From: Podochytrium sp. JEL0797
Taxonomy: Eukaryota; Chytridiomycota; Chytridiomycetes; Chytridiales; Chytriomycetaceae
Assembly (NCBI GenBank): GCA_027596195.1
Contig: JADGJG010000176.1
Span: 1 to 33,804 of the forward strand
Length of the DNA: 33,804 bases
Reading direction: 5' to 3'
The notes under the pieces were generated by a model. That model was given only the letters and a program-made list of their open reading frames with translations. It was not told where the DNA came from and did not search any database. Within the stretch, counting starts at the first letter, position 1; every line of letters starts with the position of its first letter. Position numbers and translations under genes: made by a program. Of the stretch, positions 10,610-23,694 are shown piece after piece.

Positions 10610-13600
10610 TTATTCGCTCAACTCGTTGGCATACAACTCATACTTTTGACAAACAAACCCCACACTAGGGTGCAACTTTTCTTTTTGGTTGTTTGGAGAT
10701 GACGATGCGCGCAAGAGCGTCTTATCTAACGTTGACAACTCCGCGTCTTTAGCCAAATCTTTGAGCGTGGTGATTAGAGAAGGTGAGGCTGTTTCTAGGT
10801 AAGTCAAGTCGTGTGGGTTCGGGTCTGCTTTCCAGACTGGGGGGTTGTTTTGGGTTTTGGGAAAGCATTTAGAACAGGATGGCGGCGATGGGGGCAAAAA
10901 AACTGGAATCGCATCGGAATTACTCACTGTTAATGACTTTGGTCTTGTAATTGTACCGAAGAGGAAGAAACCGCGTCTTTCCAACCGGTCCGCCCGCCAA
11001 TTTAAACTATATGAAAATTGCCAAGTCAACACCCCCAGATCAAAACATCAAAAAAACGGCTTTACCACACAACTAATCCTCCCCATCGCCGGATCCACAA
11101 AAAACGCCGACATCCCCGGTGCAGGCAAATGCGCGAGCTGACACGGCGGGTTCGACGGCATCACGGCGCACCATTCGGGAACAATGCCGTGGGTATTCGC
11201 TTGATAGGGTTTTGCGAATTCGGGGTACATTTCGGAAGGGAGTTCGAGAAACTGAGAAAAAGAGAGCATGATTTGACGCATTGAGGATGGATCGGCTAGC
11301 GTCAACTTTGTGTATGCGAAATATCAGAAACTGCAATCCACAAGGATAAAAAAAATGCCGCATTTACCTTGGCCTTCAAAAACCCCGCCAACGCCTCCAC
11401 ATTGACATCCACCCCGCCACTCTGATGCGAAACCCTCTTAAAATTCAACTGCCACCCCAGCTCAGCCCCCACAATCCACCCAAACGCAAGCCCACTCTCC
11501 TTCTTGAACAGTTTAATCCGCAAACTCTCCAACAACGACTCCGGGTTCAACGTTCCCGCCGTTTGGTGTGCGAGCCATTGGATTTGTGATCGGAAATCCA
11601 TGTGACGCGCAATGTGGGGGAGGATGAGGTCTTGCACGTTTGAGGAGAAGAGGACGCCGTGCGGGAGGGGTTTGAGGCGAGTTTCGGAGGAGCATCGGTG
11701 CGATTTGAGGAATTCGGGGAGCAGTTGAAGGAAGGAGTGGGGTTGGTGGTGAGTCAGGAAGGGGATCGGGGCGAGAATTGGATCAACGGGTGATCCATCG
11801 GCGCTTCCGAACGCGGCGTCGTACATGGCAATCATGTCGTTGGAGAAGAGGTACAGGTCGAGGGCGCAGGATCCATTCATGAAACGGATCCAGCTCAAGC
11901 TCTTGGGAATCACTATCACGACTGGAACGCCGTTGACACAGTTTTCAGGAATATTGATTTCCGCCTCGATTCGCTTCAAGATTTTCATAATGCTCGAGAT
12001 GGAATACATCCTCTGCGCGATCGCTGTTAAAAAAACACCCCCCCCCCCCCCAAAAAAAAAACCCCCCCCGAACAAACCTTTGCAAAAATCACAAAATCCA
12101 AACACTCATTCAACACACCCTCCAACATCCCAACCCACCGATCCCTCTCCCCCTCCCCCTCCGCAACACTCACCCCATCCTCCCGCATCGCCTCCAACAC
12201 AAACTGATCCAACCCCGCACCCATCTTCGCATCCACCACTTCCCTCTCCACAAACCGTTTCCACCGCAATCGCATCACCAAACTCCCATCCCCACCCCCG
12301 ACACTCCCCAACAACCCAAACCCTTCCACACGCATCGTAAGCGTGCCGACAGCGTATCCCACAATCTGGACTCCATGCTTCGAGAACCATTTTTGACGCG
12401 CTTGGATCTGAGACGCCACCTCCGCGACGGCGGCGAGTCCCTTCCAGTCATGCAGGATTTGTTTGGCGCTCCCACCCGGCGGGGTGGTGAGTGTGAGGAT
12501 GCAGGTCGCAGGGTCGTATGAAGCAGATGAGCCTTTATGAGCGTGTTTGATTTGGAAAGGTGAGAAACGGGCCAACACCAAAAGAAACCAAAAAAAAAAA
12601 CTCACAATCCATCTCAACAACTCCCACAGCCGGCAAAATATCCATCGTCAACCTCACCTTCCCCACAACCCTCCCACCCTCCAAACAAACATACAAATTC
12701 CCAAAACAATACTTCATCGCTTTATCCTCTACCGTCGCCGCCGGATCCAAATGCAACCCCGATTTACCCTGAATCGTGCGCGCGATATCGAAAAAGAAGG
12801 GGTGGATAATGATTTTGGGTGAAATGAGGGCGAGTTGGTCGATCCGCGGAGGGGTCGCGGCGTGGGATTGGGGGAAGCAGAGGTCGTAGTCGAGGGCCAT
12901 GTCGTCGACTTGGGAGAGCATGGTGAGGAAGGCGAATTGTTTTCTGAAAAAACGAGATTGGTTGGTGGTGGGGTGTGTGTGAAGAAGAACGAGAAAGGGA
13001 AGGTTACCTCGCGTATCCCAGAATCGCAGTCAACACTGGTGTCCCCATCGCACTCCACAACACGGGGTGTCCAGCGCCAGCGGTTTGCAGTTCCATCGGA
13101 ACGCGCGGGGTTGTGGGTGACTTTGGAGGAGCCCTTTTGCGTCGTTTGGAGCCCGTTTCAGGAGGAGGGGTGGTGTTCGTGCTGTCGAGATGCAAACAGT
13201 CAACCACGTTGGCGTGTTTAACGGGAATGCAGGTTTTGAGGACGGTGCTGTTGGAGGCGGAGCCGTCGCTGTGTGGGAGAAGAAACGCGTGCTTTCGTTG
13301 TTAACCACCGTTTGATCACAAGAAGTATCGAGAACCCCCAACAAACCTTGTAAGCACGACCCACGCGCGATAAAACGGACCCCCCTCCTCCTTCTTCCCC
13401 CCCAAAACACCTCTCAACTCCTCAAAATCTCCCACAGCAACCACCAAATAACAATCCACCCACTCCATAAACCTCACAACCCCAACCCGTACCTTCTCCC
13501 TCTGCCGCATAACCTGCGCCACCAACTCCTCCTCAAACGGCATCTCCGCAAGATACACCACCGTCTCATCCTTCAAAAGAACCATTTGACGCTGCACATC

Positions 13601-15566
13601 CTCCAAATACGTCGCAAGTCGAAGATCCCGAATAATCGCCACAGCGGCCATCCAATCTCGATGAACCGCGTCCTGCACTTTCGTCCACTTCTCCACACTC
13701 GCGGCATCCAAAGACGCCTCCGTTTCCACCCCACCCACCTGCGAAACCCTCATCCTTCCACTGCGTGGATCAATCGCAACCCGAACACCCTTCTCCCCGC
13801 GATAAAACACCGTCACACCCGGCGCCGCATTCGCCTCCCTATCACCCAAATCCAACACTACATTCAAAAACTCTTTCTCAAACACACTCGACATGTGTCT
13901 CGCGAGTTCAACCGCCTGTTTCCGCGCAACAAGTGTCACCAACGTTTCGATATCCAACAACTCCGTGTCAAGACGCAACTCGAGCGGCGCATTCGTCTCA
14001 GGATCCAAAAACGCGGTTTCAGGACCAGGTGATTCAACCCCAGGCGTATGCATCACACTAAACGCGCGTACGGAGATGTGAGCGGGTGTGAAAGTATCCA
14101 TCGCGCCAGTCCGCGTGTTTGATGAAACAACATCCGAAGTTCCATCATCAGACGCCGCGACCCCCTTCACTCCCACCCCGCTCTCAATCTTGAGTTCAAT
14201 AAAGTGCGCTTGAATCGCACCATCCACTGCGCCCCCATTCGTGCCCCGCCAGTATTGCACCTTCAGAGATCCAGCCGCGGGTGTGAATTCGAACGCAATG
14301 AGGTTGACCCATCGCGAACGTGCGAGGTGGGTAATTTGGGTTCGCAGGATTTCGAGTTGAAGGCGGAGAGTGAAGTTGGAAAGATGGTCGTGGAGCGCCA
14401 TGAGTGGAGGTTTCGGAGGTGTAGACGAAACCGTGGAAGGCGGTGGACTGATAGCCATGGCATTCGAATCGGAAGGTGGTGCGGCATCGGCGACTGCACC
14501 GGGCGGGAGGAGACTTTGCGCAGCGCTCGTGAGGATAGATTGGAGTTGATAATCGTTGATTCCAATGACACCTTCGTAGTCTTGTTTGACGAAATTGAGC
14601 AGCAGTTTGAGGTCAATCAGGATCCAAGGGGCGGCGGGATCCGCCGTGTCGAGCGAGAGGGTGACTTGGAATTTGTTTTCGACTCGGAAGGTGACGCATC
14701 CGCGTTCTGTGAATAGAAGTCAGAATCGTGGGTCCAAAAGAATAGGTACGCGTATCGAGAATTTTCGAACCAATGGTCATATTCTTGCGAAACGGCAAGG
14801 GAACAACATCCTTGGACAACAAGCGCATTCTGATTTGGTTTTCGAGATTCGAGAGGGTTTGTTCGATTTCGAGTTTGGTGGGCGGTGGCGGCGGGATGGT
14901 GGATTTCTGGCAAACAAAGTCAGTGATTCCGGGAAATCAAAGCAAAGACGCACTTTGATGATGGAGGGCAGACGGTCAAAGTTTCGCGAGCTGAGAATAT
15001 CGAGGGCAGTGACCACGTCGTAGTTTGGTTCTCTGCGTAGGTTGTTTGAGTTCCACCCAGAAACAGGGGGAATGAATCACCTCTCAGCAAGCATCTCTGA
15101 ATGTACTCTCACAAGGGCATCTGCGGCATCGCGGAAACACGCGTCTTGGCGGTCGAGGAATGCAATGACGGACTGAGAAATAAAATAAATAAAAATAAAA
15201 ATATAATAAAATACGAAACCATCAGTTCGCCCATATCTCCCACGCTTCGCGCCCAACGCACAACAACCAGCAGTTTGATCCACTGCTGGCGCCAATCGAG
15301 CGAAAACTTGAGCAGCGCAGCCTTTTTTGCGCCAGGGTCGCTGAGGGGCGGGAGTCTAGGAGGGCGGGTAAGTATCTCTAGGAGAAGTAGAACAACTAGG
15401 AGACATCTCTCTCGGGCAACTAGACATCCCTCGAGCGAGAGATTGTCCAAACAACTCACGTCTCGCCCAGATTCACAAGCTCTGCGTTTGTCTGCGCCAC
15501 AAGCGCAGCTACGAGGGCCTTCAGGGGAAGCATGCCTGGTTGGAGCGGGTTTGGCAGCAGTTCCAT
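10610..15566 (-). CDS. MED14: Mediator complex subunit 14 (MED14/RGR1)
   Basis: Thirteen exons keep frame: 15566-15460, 15355-15220, 15172-15081, 15032-14954, 14906-14771, 14706-13347, 13268-13008, 12943-12606, 12532-12078, 12012-11368, 11305-11066, 11006-10928, 10836-10610, giving 1384 residues. The N-terminal third carries the MED14 signatures: PLKALVAALVAQTNAEL, WIKLLVVVRWA, AFLDRQDACFRDAADAL, the VVTALDILS(S)..FDRLPS.I segment, ENQIRMRLLSKD and ILIDLKLLLNF. MED14 is the scaffold joining head, middle and tail of Mediator in the nucleus. The start is the only in-frame Met after an upstream stop. Two acceptors read AAG rather than CAG or TAG (12533 and 11306 sides). The intron 12077-12013 is made mostly of long G and T runs. 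The gene is head-to-head with the dioxygenase gene. Confidence 0.93.
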
Positions 15567-15676
15567 TGGTTGGTCGAACGCTTTTCGCAAAGAGATCGAA
15601 AACAAAAATTAATAGGTATTAGGCGCTCCTTACTCCCCCACACAACTCACACACCACCCACTCTCTCTCTCCTTAG
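15567..15676. promoter_or_regulatory. Compact head-to-head promoter, MED14 / dioxygenase
   Basis: About 110 bases lie between the MED14 start codon and the first recognisable dioxygenase exon. The plus strand has no ATG here and ends in a long CT-rich tract before a CCTTAG acceptor at 15676. The dioxygenase must therefore either begin in a small exon overlapping the MED14 5' end or use an intron in its leader. Confidence 0.4.
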
Positions 15677-16828
<1,152 letters not shown>

Positions 16829-16893
16829 GAAATAAGAAAAAGAACCGTGATTAAAAAACGACACGAGATTTCGTTTCCCCAAAAACTGAAGCG

Positions 16894-18279
16894 ATGCAAA
16901 GTTTTCGCCATTTGCGCATGCTCTCCACACTCACCCCGAAGGCGTCCACCCGCCTCGCGCACCTCGACAAGAAGGGCACCGTGTTTGCGGAAATGACTGC
17001 CCTCGCAAACAAACACCACGCAGTCAACCTGGGCCAAGGCTTCCCGACTCTCGAGGTGCCCCAGTTCATTCGCACCGCTGCCGCAGAGGCCGTCGCGAGT
17101 CCATGCATGGGGCATCAGTATACTCGGTCGGAAGGGCATCCGCGTATGGTGAATGGTGCGCAGTTTCTATAGGATCTGATCCTTCATTCTGCATATTGAT
17201 TCTTTGTTCCCCCAGCCCTCGCCAAATTCTACACCCCCAAACTCGGGCAACCCCTCAACCCCTTCACCCAAATCATCACCACCGTCGGCGCTACGGAAGC
17301 CATCTTTGTGTGCATGCAGGCCCTCGTTTCCCCAGGCGACGAGGTGATTCTCATGCAGCCCTTTTACGATTCGTATCCGGCTGCTGTGTCCCTCTCGGGT
17401 GGGGTTCCCGTGGTGGTGAACCTGGCACCAAGAGGAAAAGGTGCAGGAGAAGCCACGTCCGCGGATTGGAAGTTGGATGCAGAGGAGTTGAGACGCGCCG
17501 TGACGCCACGCACGAAAGCCATCTTTGTTAATAACCCGCACAATCCTGTTGGAAAAGTGTGGACGCGGGAGGAACTCGAGCAAGTGGCTGCTGTGGCAAC
17601 GGAATTCGACCTGATCGTAATCGCCGACGAAGTGTACGAAACCCTCGTGTTCAGCGACAGCCCAACCCCCATGATCAAATTCGCGAGTTTGCCTGGCATG
17701 TTTGAACGCACGATTACGCTTGGTTCGATTGGGAAGATGTTTGGCGTGACGGGTTGGAAATTGGGGTGGTGTATGGGCCCTGAGGACCTCATTCGCGCGT
17801 GTTGGATGATCCATCAGTTCAACACGTTTGCCGTCGCAACGCCGTTACAAGAAGCCGCGGCAGTGAGCCTCGAACAAGCCATGGAGAGCGAGTATTTTGA
17901 CGAAACGACCGTCAAGTACGAAACGCATCGCGACCACCTGCTCAACGTGTTGAGGAAGAGTGGGTTGGCTCCTACGGTCCCGCATGGTGGTTACTTTGTC
18001 ATGGCAGACACGACTTCTCTCGAGTCGCACCTCCCTGACGCGAAGACGGAACCTCGTCGCGATTTCCGCGCGTGTCGGTTTTTGACGACGGAAGTGGGTG
18101 TGACTGCGATCCCGCCGAGTGCGTTCTACGAGCGAAAGGAAGGAGCCGGTGGAGATGTTCCAGGGCGACATGCGCGGTTCGCGTTTTGTAAGGGGTTGGA
18201 TTTGATTGAGGACGCTGGGGAGAGGTTTGAGGCGTATTTTGGGGAGGGGGTGAAGAAGCAGAAGGTGGAAAACTCTTAG
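16894..18279 (+). CDS. Kynurenine--oxoglutarate transaminase-like, class I PLP aminotransferase (BNA3-like)
   Basis: Two exons, 16894-17155 and 17216-18279, give 441 residues with a 60-base intron (GTGCGC, CCCAG). Fold-type I aminotransferase landmarks are NLGQGFPTLEVPQF, TVGATEAIF, FYDSYPAAV, NNPHNPVGK, ADEVYETLVF and the PLP lysine in GSIGKMFGVTGWKLGW. The C-terminal HARFAFCK carries the Arg that binds the substrate carboxylate. The GQGFP motif and overall length fit the kynurenine aminotransferase / glutamine transaminase K group (yeast Bna3), which turns kynurenine into kynurenic acid. The first 20 residues contain Arg, Ser and hydrophobic residues and no acid, so a mitochondrial presequence is possible; a second Met lies at residue 9. 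It follows the dioxygenase by 65 bases in the same direction. Confidence 0.9.
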
Positions 18280-18689
18280 TTTCCGTGAGGAATAAAAAAC
18301 AATGAAAGGGAGAAAAACTTTAAATGAGGAATGGCGATTCCATCGAGTGCGTTATAAAACACATGGGGGTTATGTGCAAAGGATTGGATTCCAGACAGCT
18401 CTCTCGATGTCAACAAGCTGGCGGTTCTGGTGACTTGATAGCAGAGAGAATGGAGTTCGAGCAAGAGGAAAACAGGGAACGCTTTCACCACGCAACAAAC
18501 AGCTGCGCGCTGCAGTATCGCGGAAGGCAGATTGGCCTGGAAAGAACAGACGGAGCATGTCCGAAATCGCGCCACTTTGGCAAGACTTCAAACAGTTGAG
18601 AAATTGGATACGTCGTCGCGACAAAAACCAAAAACGGCGGGTAATTTAGTGAAACAAACAAGGAAAGGGAGAAAAAAATACATTCAAAC
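18280..18689. other. Convergent intergenic region
   Basis: This lies between two genes that converge and should hold both 3' untranslated regions. The short open frames on both strands resemble nothing I recognise. I see no repeat or RNA gene. Confidence 0.5.
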
Positions 18690-21299
18690 TCAAACATAAT
18701 CACGGTCCTTGATGATCTTGACCACCCTTTTCGGCTCATCGAGCTTGAGCACCCCCACGTCACCCCCACGAGTTTCCTTTGTTTCGCCAAACTTCACTTT
18801 GACGCTCTTCAAGTGTCTCACCAGTGAAAGCTGGCCAATATCCGTGATTTTCATTTGGGTAATCAATCTTCCAGCCGTTGTGCGCATGTAATAGAGCATC
18901 CGCAAAGGATTGTCAATCAGTTGTCCAGCTTTATCGATTCCAGGACCTCCACCAACGATAAGTAACCAAGATACGACGAGAAAGATTTCGAGAAACATGC
19001 TGAATCCAATCAACGCGAGAGTCAAGAATCTTGACCATGGTGGGGCGTTTACGATCCCTTGGTTGATTTAAATTGAGAAGACCATAAACAAACAGCGAAT
19101 TCGAAATTTAAACCTTGGCCTGCTGCACCCGTGTACAGACAATTTGAATTCTCCGACCAATCAATCTGGTTCATGACATAATGGCACACTACACCCACAG
19201 CTGACGCGACGCCCTGGAATGTCAAATCCGGGCGATAGAGATTAGACGCCTGGTCTGTGGCCCAGACAAAGAGATCAGCATATGTTGCGCGATGGCTAGA
19301 CATTAATTCGCTGTTGTTGAACAAGAGCTCGATTCCAGTTTGGATCCATTTTGTCGAATTCAGATGCGCGTTGACAGAGTCGCCGAGCGCGTTCACGATC
19401 GTGCCGAAATCAAACGGAGGATCCATGTATTGCGTGACAACTTTTTGGTTGATTTTGAGATGGTCAATCGTGGAAGGCAACACCTATACCGCATCTACGT
19501 TAATTTTAACAAAAAAATAATTTGATTCTGCACTCACGTTTCCCCATTCATCGGAGATGTAATTGTATGAAGCGACCCCACTGCCTGTGACCAATTGCAA
19601 CTGGCACTTCTGAACAATATCCTGATGAAACCATTCACGCACCGTGTGACTTTTTGCCGGGTACCTCACATACACGGCTGTGTTGTAATAATCTTTCCAA
19701 TCTTCCTCGTTAGCAAGCTCAACGTGCATCACAAACTCTTTGGATGGTGGGCCACTGTACGGTTGCGGGTTGGCGCAGTTGACATTTATCGCATAAATGA
19801 TTCCCGCTCCCTCCATTTGGAAACTCCTCGCGGGTGTGGCTGCTGGGAAGGATGGTGAGCCACCAACCAGTCCAGACACTAAGGGCAACCCAAATCCATG
19901 AATTTCGGCAAAGTCGACGTCTCCGGACTCGTATTGAATAAAATTGGGAGTAAAGGTCCAGTTCTGGTTATACGTTGGCAACGTGCACGGAAACGTGCCA
20001 AGAACGCTATCCACGTTATTCCATTCCATTGCATACGCCATTAACCACAGACTTAATTCGATCGCGATAACTGAAAACTCGTAGAGTTTTTTGAGTTGTC
20101 TTCCTTGAGGTGGATCAATTGCGCTTGGTGCGATCACCAATTCGGACAGTGGAATACCAGATCTGCATAGTTCATCGGACGCAAACCCTTTCGCCACTGT
20201 TTGAGCGAGGATGTGACCCACTCCAATAACACATTTCCCCTGTAACGCCATGAACGCATGCACCAAGTTGTATAAACTGATTCTTTCCAGTTGCATTCCA
20301 AGCACCTGTCAGAAAAGCTCGCGTCAGGGAAATCGAGAAATTATCAGATCCTTACATATTGAATCACAAAGAGCAGACTCCCGTACAAGCACAATTGAAT
20401 AAGAGCCAGGACAACAATTTGAACTTTTATGGACGTGGCATAAGATCTGTATCTCGCATAAGTGTTTGATTCGTGATACGCTTCCATGCACGCGTCGAAA
20501 AATCGTTGCATCTTGGCCACGGTCCCCATTTCAGAAGTCAACGAGTTTGCGCTGAGACTTTTGGACACGTGATCGTGATCCTCTTGCTCTTGATTCTCGG
20601 CTTCCTGTTCTTCCTCATCGCGCGACTCTCTTACACTACGCGAAGTCCGAATATTTTTAGACTGTGATTTCGTGTATGTGGTCGGAGCTTGTTTGTGTGA
20701 TTGAAAGGGGTTCGGTTTCTCAATATCAACCTCGCGGTCTTTTGTTGAAACGGGGACATATCCCAGGGCCTGTATTCCAAACGCGCCTTTGTTTGGTTCG
20801 AGTGCTTCGTAGTGGGCTCCACGTTCACCAGACAGGCCTGCGTTGATTTCAGGTCCGGGCTTCGTGTTGGATTTACGTGGGAGTCTGGGACTTCCCCCTT
20901 TCGGCGTCCCAGCTCGCGGAGAACCACCTCTCGGACTGGGAGGAGCGCGAACAGAATCCATGTACATGTTCAGGACATCGACTGATCTTTTTTCAGTCTC
21001 GAAACTGTCGCGACAGAGCTGTTAAGAAAATGATCGATAGAAGGAGATAGAACAAAAAAAAACCTTGAAATCTCATCACCCGCAGCCACCTCTTGAGAGA
21101 CTTGAAGATGATCACCTTCCTCGCCTGCAATCGGGCTGCTGCCTTTGGCGATTTTTTGGTCTTGGTATTTTACGCGTTTCTGAAAACTTCCGGATCTTGC
21201 TAGAGGGGCCATGGAATCAATCACGGATGTTGGACGGCTGCCTTTTAACGCGCTGAATATTCTGGGTCTCGCGACTGGTGGAGGGCCTGGTGGGTTCAT
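18690..21299 (-). CDS. Unrecognised two-pass membrane protein with large predicted extracellular domain
   Basis: Five exons keep frame: 21299-21090, 21018-20356, 20305-19538, 19483-19114, 19057-18690, giving 792 residues. The first 250 residues are polar and disordered, with a PRGGSPRAGTPKGGSPRLPR repeat and an acidic DEEEQEAENQEQEDHDH run. A hydrophobic helix follows (VQIVVLALIQLCLYGSLLFVI). Then come about 400 residues rich in aromatic residues, with scattered Cys and N-glycosylation-like sites (NWT, NVS, NSS-type), a second helix (LIGFSMFLEIFLVVSWLLIV) and a cytoplasmic tail of about 85 residues that is charged and ends in KIIKDRDYV. Two helices around a long ectodomain are typical of sensory receptors, but no output domain is visible. 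I do not recognise the family. The first intron (21089-21019) was chosen because it alone keeps phase. Confidence 0.75.
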
Positions 21300-21529
21300 G
21301 TTTTTTTTTTGCCCAGGGTGATGCCACTCTGCTCGTGGAAATCTTTTCCCTTACCGGAACAATGTAAATTTCCAATTGCTCGAGCGCCAAGCAAGATATG
21401 AAAAGGAGAGAAAGAAAAAGAGGAACCGATTCCTCCTGTTCTACTATACGAAGAAAGAGGGAAGAACGAACCAAATGGAAGAGAAAAAACCAATTTTTTC
21501 AAAAAATATATTGCAAAACAAATCAAAAA

Positions 21530-21543
21530 GGGAGAAAAAAAGG
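21530..21543 (-). terminator. Pol III T-run terminator for tRNA-Glu
   Basis: On the minus strand, about 13 bases after the tRNA-Glu discriminator, a run of seven T is found, as expected of an RNA polymerase III terminator. Confidence 0.6.
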
Positions 21544-21555
21544 GCATGAAAGAAG

Positions 21556-21627
21556 CTCCCAGACGGGGAATTGAACCCCGGTCGCCGCCGTGAGAGGGCG
21601 GAATCTTAGCCACTAGACGATCTAGGA
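21556..21627 (-). tRNA. tRNA-Glu (anticodon CTC)
   Basis: This is a 72-base cloverleaf. The acceptor pairs TCCTAGA with TCTGGGA (one G-T pair), with discriminator G. The anticodon stem pairs CCGCC with GGCGG around loop CTCTCAC, so the anticodon is CTC. The T arm is CGGGG-TTCAATT-CCCCG. No intron is present. Two further sequences in this window derive from the same gene. Confidence 0.93.
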
Positions 21628-21907
21628 TGTATTTTACCGAACAACAAAAAGATTAGAGCTGTGGCCAAGAATGAACACTGCTGAATGTGCGTGACAAACC
21701 AAGGACCAAGTGCAGTACTTAGGCGCACTGGCAGTTCCTGTATGGGCAATGGTGGTGGTGCCGCCTTGTGCAGGACGCCTGGTCCCTGCGAGAAGGCCTT
21801 GAAATTTTTTTTGGAGGCAGAAAGCCAGAAAGCGCAGGCACTTTTCTATAACCACTCTTAGACAATTGGCCTTCTCAAAAAAAAAAGTGGCTTTCTACGA
21901 TTGGCCT
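21628..21907. other. Spacer between tRNA-Glu and its decayed copy
   Basis: These 280 bases separate the intact tRNA-Glu from a decayed copy in the same orientation. There are two A or T homopolymer runs (near 21808 and 21880) and no convincing coding frame. If the decayed tRNA were the head of a SINE-like element, this would be its body; no second copy of this body is visible in the window. Confidence 0.4.
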
Positions 21908-21984
21908 AACCAGACGGGGTTTTGAGCCCCGGTCGCCTGCAGGAACCAACCAAAACAAATAGCCAGCCACTGGACGATTTAGGA
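21908..21984 (-). pseudogene. Decayed tRNA-Glu copy
   Basis: Both ends match the intact tRNA-Glu: the 5' part (TCCTAAATCGTCCAGTGGCT) and the T arm (CGACCGGGG...CCCCGTCTGG). The anticodon arm is replaced by an unrelated and longer T/G-rich segment, and the acceptor stem has several mismatches. It cannot fold as a functional tRNA. Confidence 0.75.
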
Positions 21985-22476
21985 TGTCTTGTGTTATGCT
22001 TATTTCTGCTTATATTCGCGACTCCTCCTGGTCGAAGCGGCCGATATTGCCACCGCCCAGGCAACAGAATTGAATGGACGGTTCATCACCGAGGAGATCA
22101 ATCAGAAAAATTGTTGCAAAATTCAAACTTGACTAATTTGTCGTTTTTAACATTTTTTGGGGATTCGTCAAAACTGAGCAACATGAGCGAACTCATTTAG
22201 CAAAACGATGACCATCACCTAATAGCACGATTAATTCAAATAATCGATTGGGAAGATGGTGAGGCTTGGGATTTTTTAGCGACCGAAAATTTTCAGCCTG
22301 TCTTGAGCGCGTCTCCAATATGCCACTACCAACACCACGATCCCCGCGGCATCTCAGCGAAAAGCATCGACTCTATGCATGTAGAAAGCGGCGATCCATT
22401 GACGATACGATCAACAGTCAATCGTTCAGGCTTCCATCACCGCAATCATCAAAAACAATGATGCAGAGCAATAGAT
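21985..22476. other. Gene-free spacer
   Basis: I find no supported gene here. Short frames on the plus strand lack start context and family resemblance. Confidence 0.4.
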
Positions 22477-22561
22477 TGAGCAGAGTGGGATTCGAACCCA
22501 CGCCCACGAATGGATCACGGCCTTAACGTGACGAGCAAGCGCCACGACAGACCCACTGCCC
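22477..22561 (-). tRNA. tRNA-Leu (anticodon AAG), probable
   Basis: The acceptor pairs GGGCAGT with TCTGCTC with one T-T mismatch. The anticodon stem TCACG/CGTGA encloses loop TTAAGGC, giving anticodon AAG. A long variable arm with stem CCA-TTCG-TGG marks a class II tRNA, and the T arm is GTGGG-TTCGAAT-CCCAC. A T5 run lies downstream on the minus strand. The weak point is the D arm, where I cannot draw a good stem, so partial decay is possible. Confidence 0.65.
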
Positions 22562-23340
22562 CAATCACTTTGAAACTTTGTATACGCACAGATGATTGAG
22601 CTTTAAAGTACATATTAGCTGGACTTTTCATATAAACAAAATCTCACTCTATGGGGTCTCTCTCCTTTTTGAGTTGTTTTCGGCCCATGCCAAAAGCTAT
22701 TCCAGTCTCAAAAATCAATCAATCACATCTAAACTCGATGATGAAGTATATTTACATTATACAAACAGATCTTTTGCAAAATTGACTCAAACGGGCTATT
22801 AATGGCAGAGAAAATTCGTATTCTGTTGAATTTCGCCTGATTTCCCCACCTCTTCAAATCGAATGGGTCATGGTTGGGAGCCAGTTGAAATGACCACCCT
22901 GACGCCTTTTTGTTATGAATCACTCTTATCAATGTGGATCAAAAGGGTTCGATTTTCCGATGACGCCATCATTGAGAGATGTTGTTAGGAACTGGCTGGA
23001 GAGGAAGGAAGCCAACAAGAGATGAAGCTCTTGAGGGTGAAGGCTTGAGAAATCTTCTCTGTGAGGAGGCAGGTGAGGGAGAGATGCCAAAGCTAGCTAA
23101 CAGACACGAATAAAGTACTAAAGTAAAAAAAATTATAAATAGAAAATCATTCCGAATAAAAGATAGCACTCAGAGTGCAACCCCAATAATAATCGGAGAA
23201 AGCGCAGTGTGTAGTACCTCATCCAAGCCTCCCGGTTGATACTGGAACAAGGCTGACAAGGAAACAACTTTGAAATAAGCTTTCTTGGGCGCCTCTTGAG
23301 TTGCGCAGAATTCATAAAAATAAGTGGATAGAAGGTAGGA
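22562..23340. other. Gene-free AT-rich stretch
   Basis: About 780 bases with frequent stops on both strands. I see no tRNA, repeat or coding family here. Confidence 0.4.
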
Positions 23341-23694
23341 GTGGGCGGAATTGCTTACAAAGTGTCGGAATACGATGATGGGGATGAATGGATCTGTAAT
23401 GACGTCTCTGCTTTGGCTGCAAAAATGAAGCCATATGCCAGTCTCATGAATAGCGAAACGAGTGGCAACACATCGGAGCAACTGTACCCGGATGAAGATG
23501 GTGTGTTGATCTGCGGGTTGCTTATCGAAGGGGCTAAGTGGGATCCTGTGCGGAAACTAAGGACAGCCGATTCAGCAAATGACACTGTGCTAGGAAACCC
23601 GGAGTTTGCTTCAAACAAAATGAATTCTTCGTGCGCGGCGAATCTGTCCGCAGTTTCTGCCGTGGCAGATTGGCAGGAGGCGTATCGATCATAA
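23341..23694 (+). pseudogene. Possible dynein heavy chain C-terminal remnant
   Basis: An open frame of 117 codons is preceded by a possible TAG acceptor. It contains EDGVLICGLLIEGAKWD followed by an ADS motif, which resembles the C-terminal domain of dynein heavy chains (consensus near DGVxVxGLFLEGARWD). The segments that normally precede and follow are absent, and no further dynein sequence is seen nearby. I therefore read it as an isolated exon-like relic. A chance resemblance remains possible. Confidence 0.4.

Noticed and set aside
11825..12340. Plus-strand proline-rich frame
   Set aside because: It is antisense to MED14 exons and crosses the homopolymer intron.
18276..18599. Open frames of about 90-100 codons on both strands
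   Set aside because: They lie in a convergent 3' region, lack family resemblance and have no supporting splice or start context.
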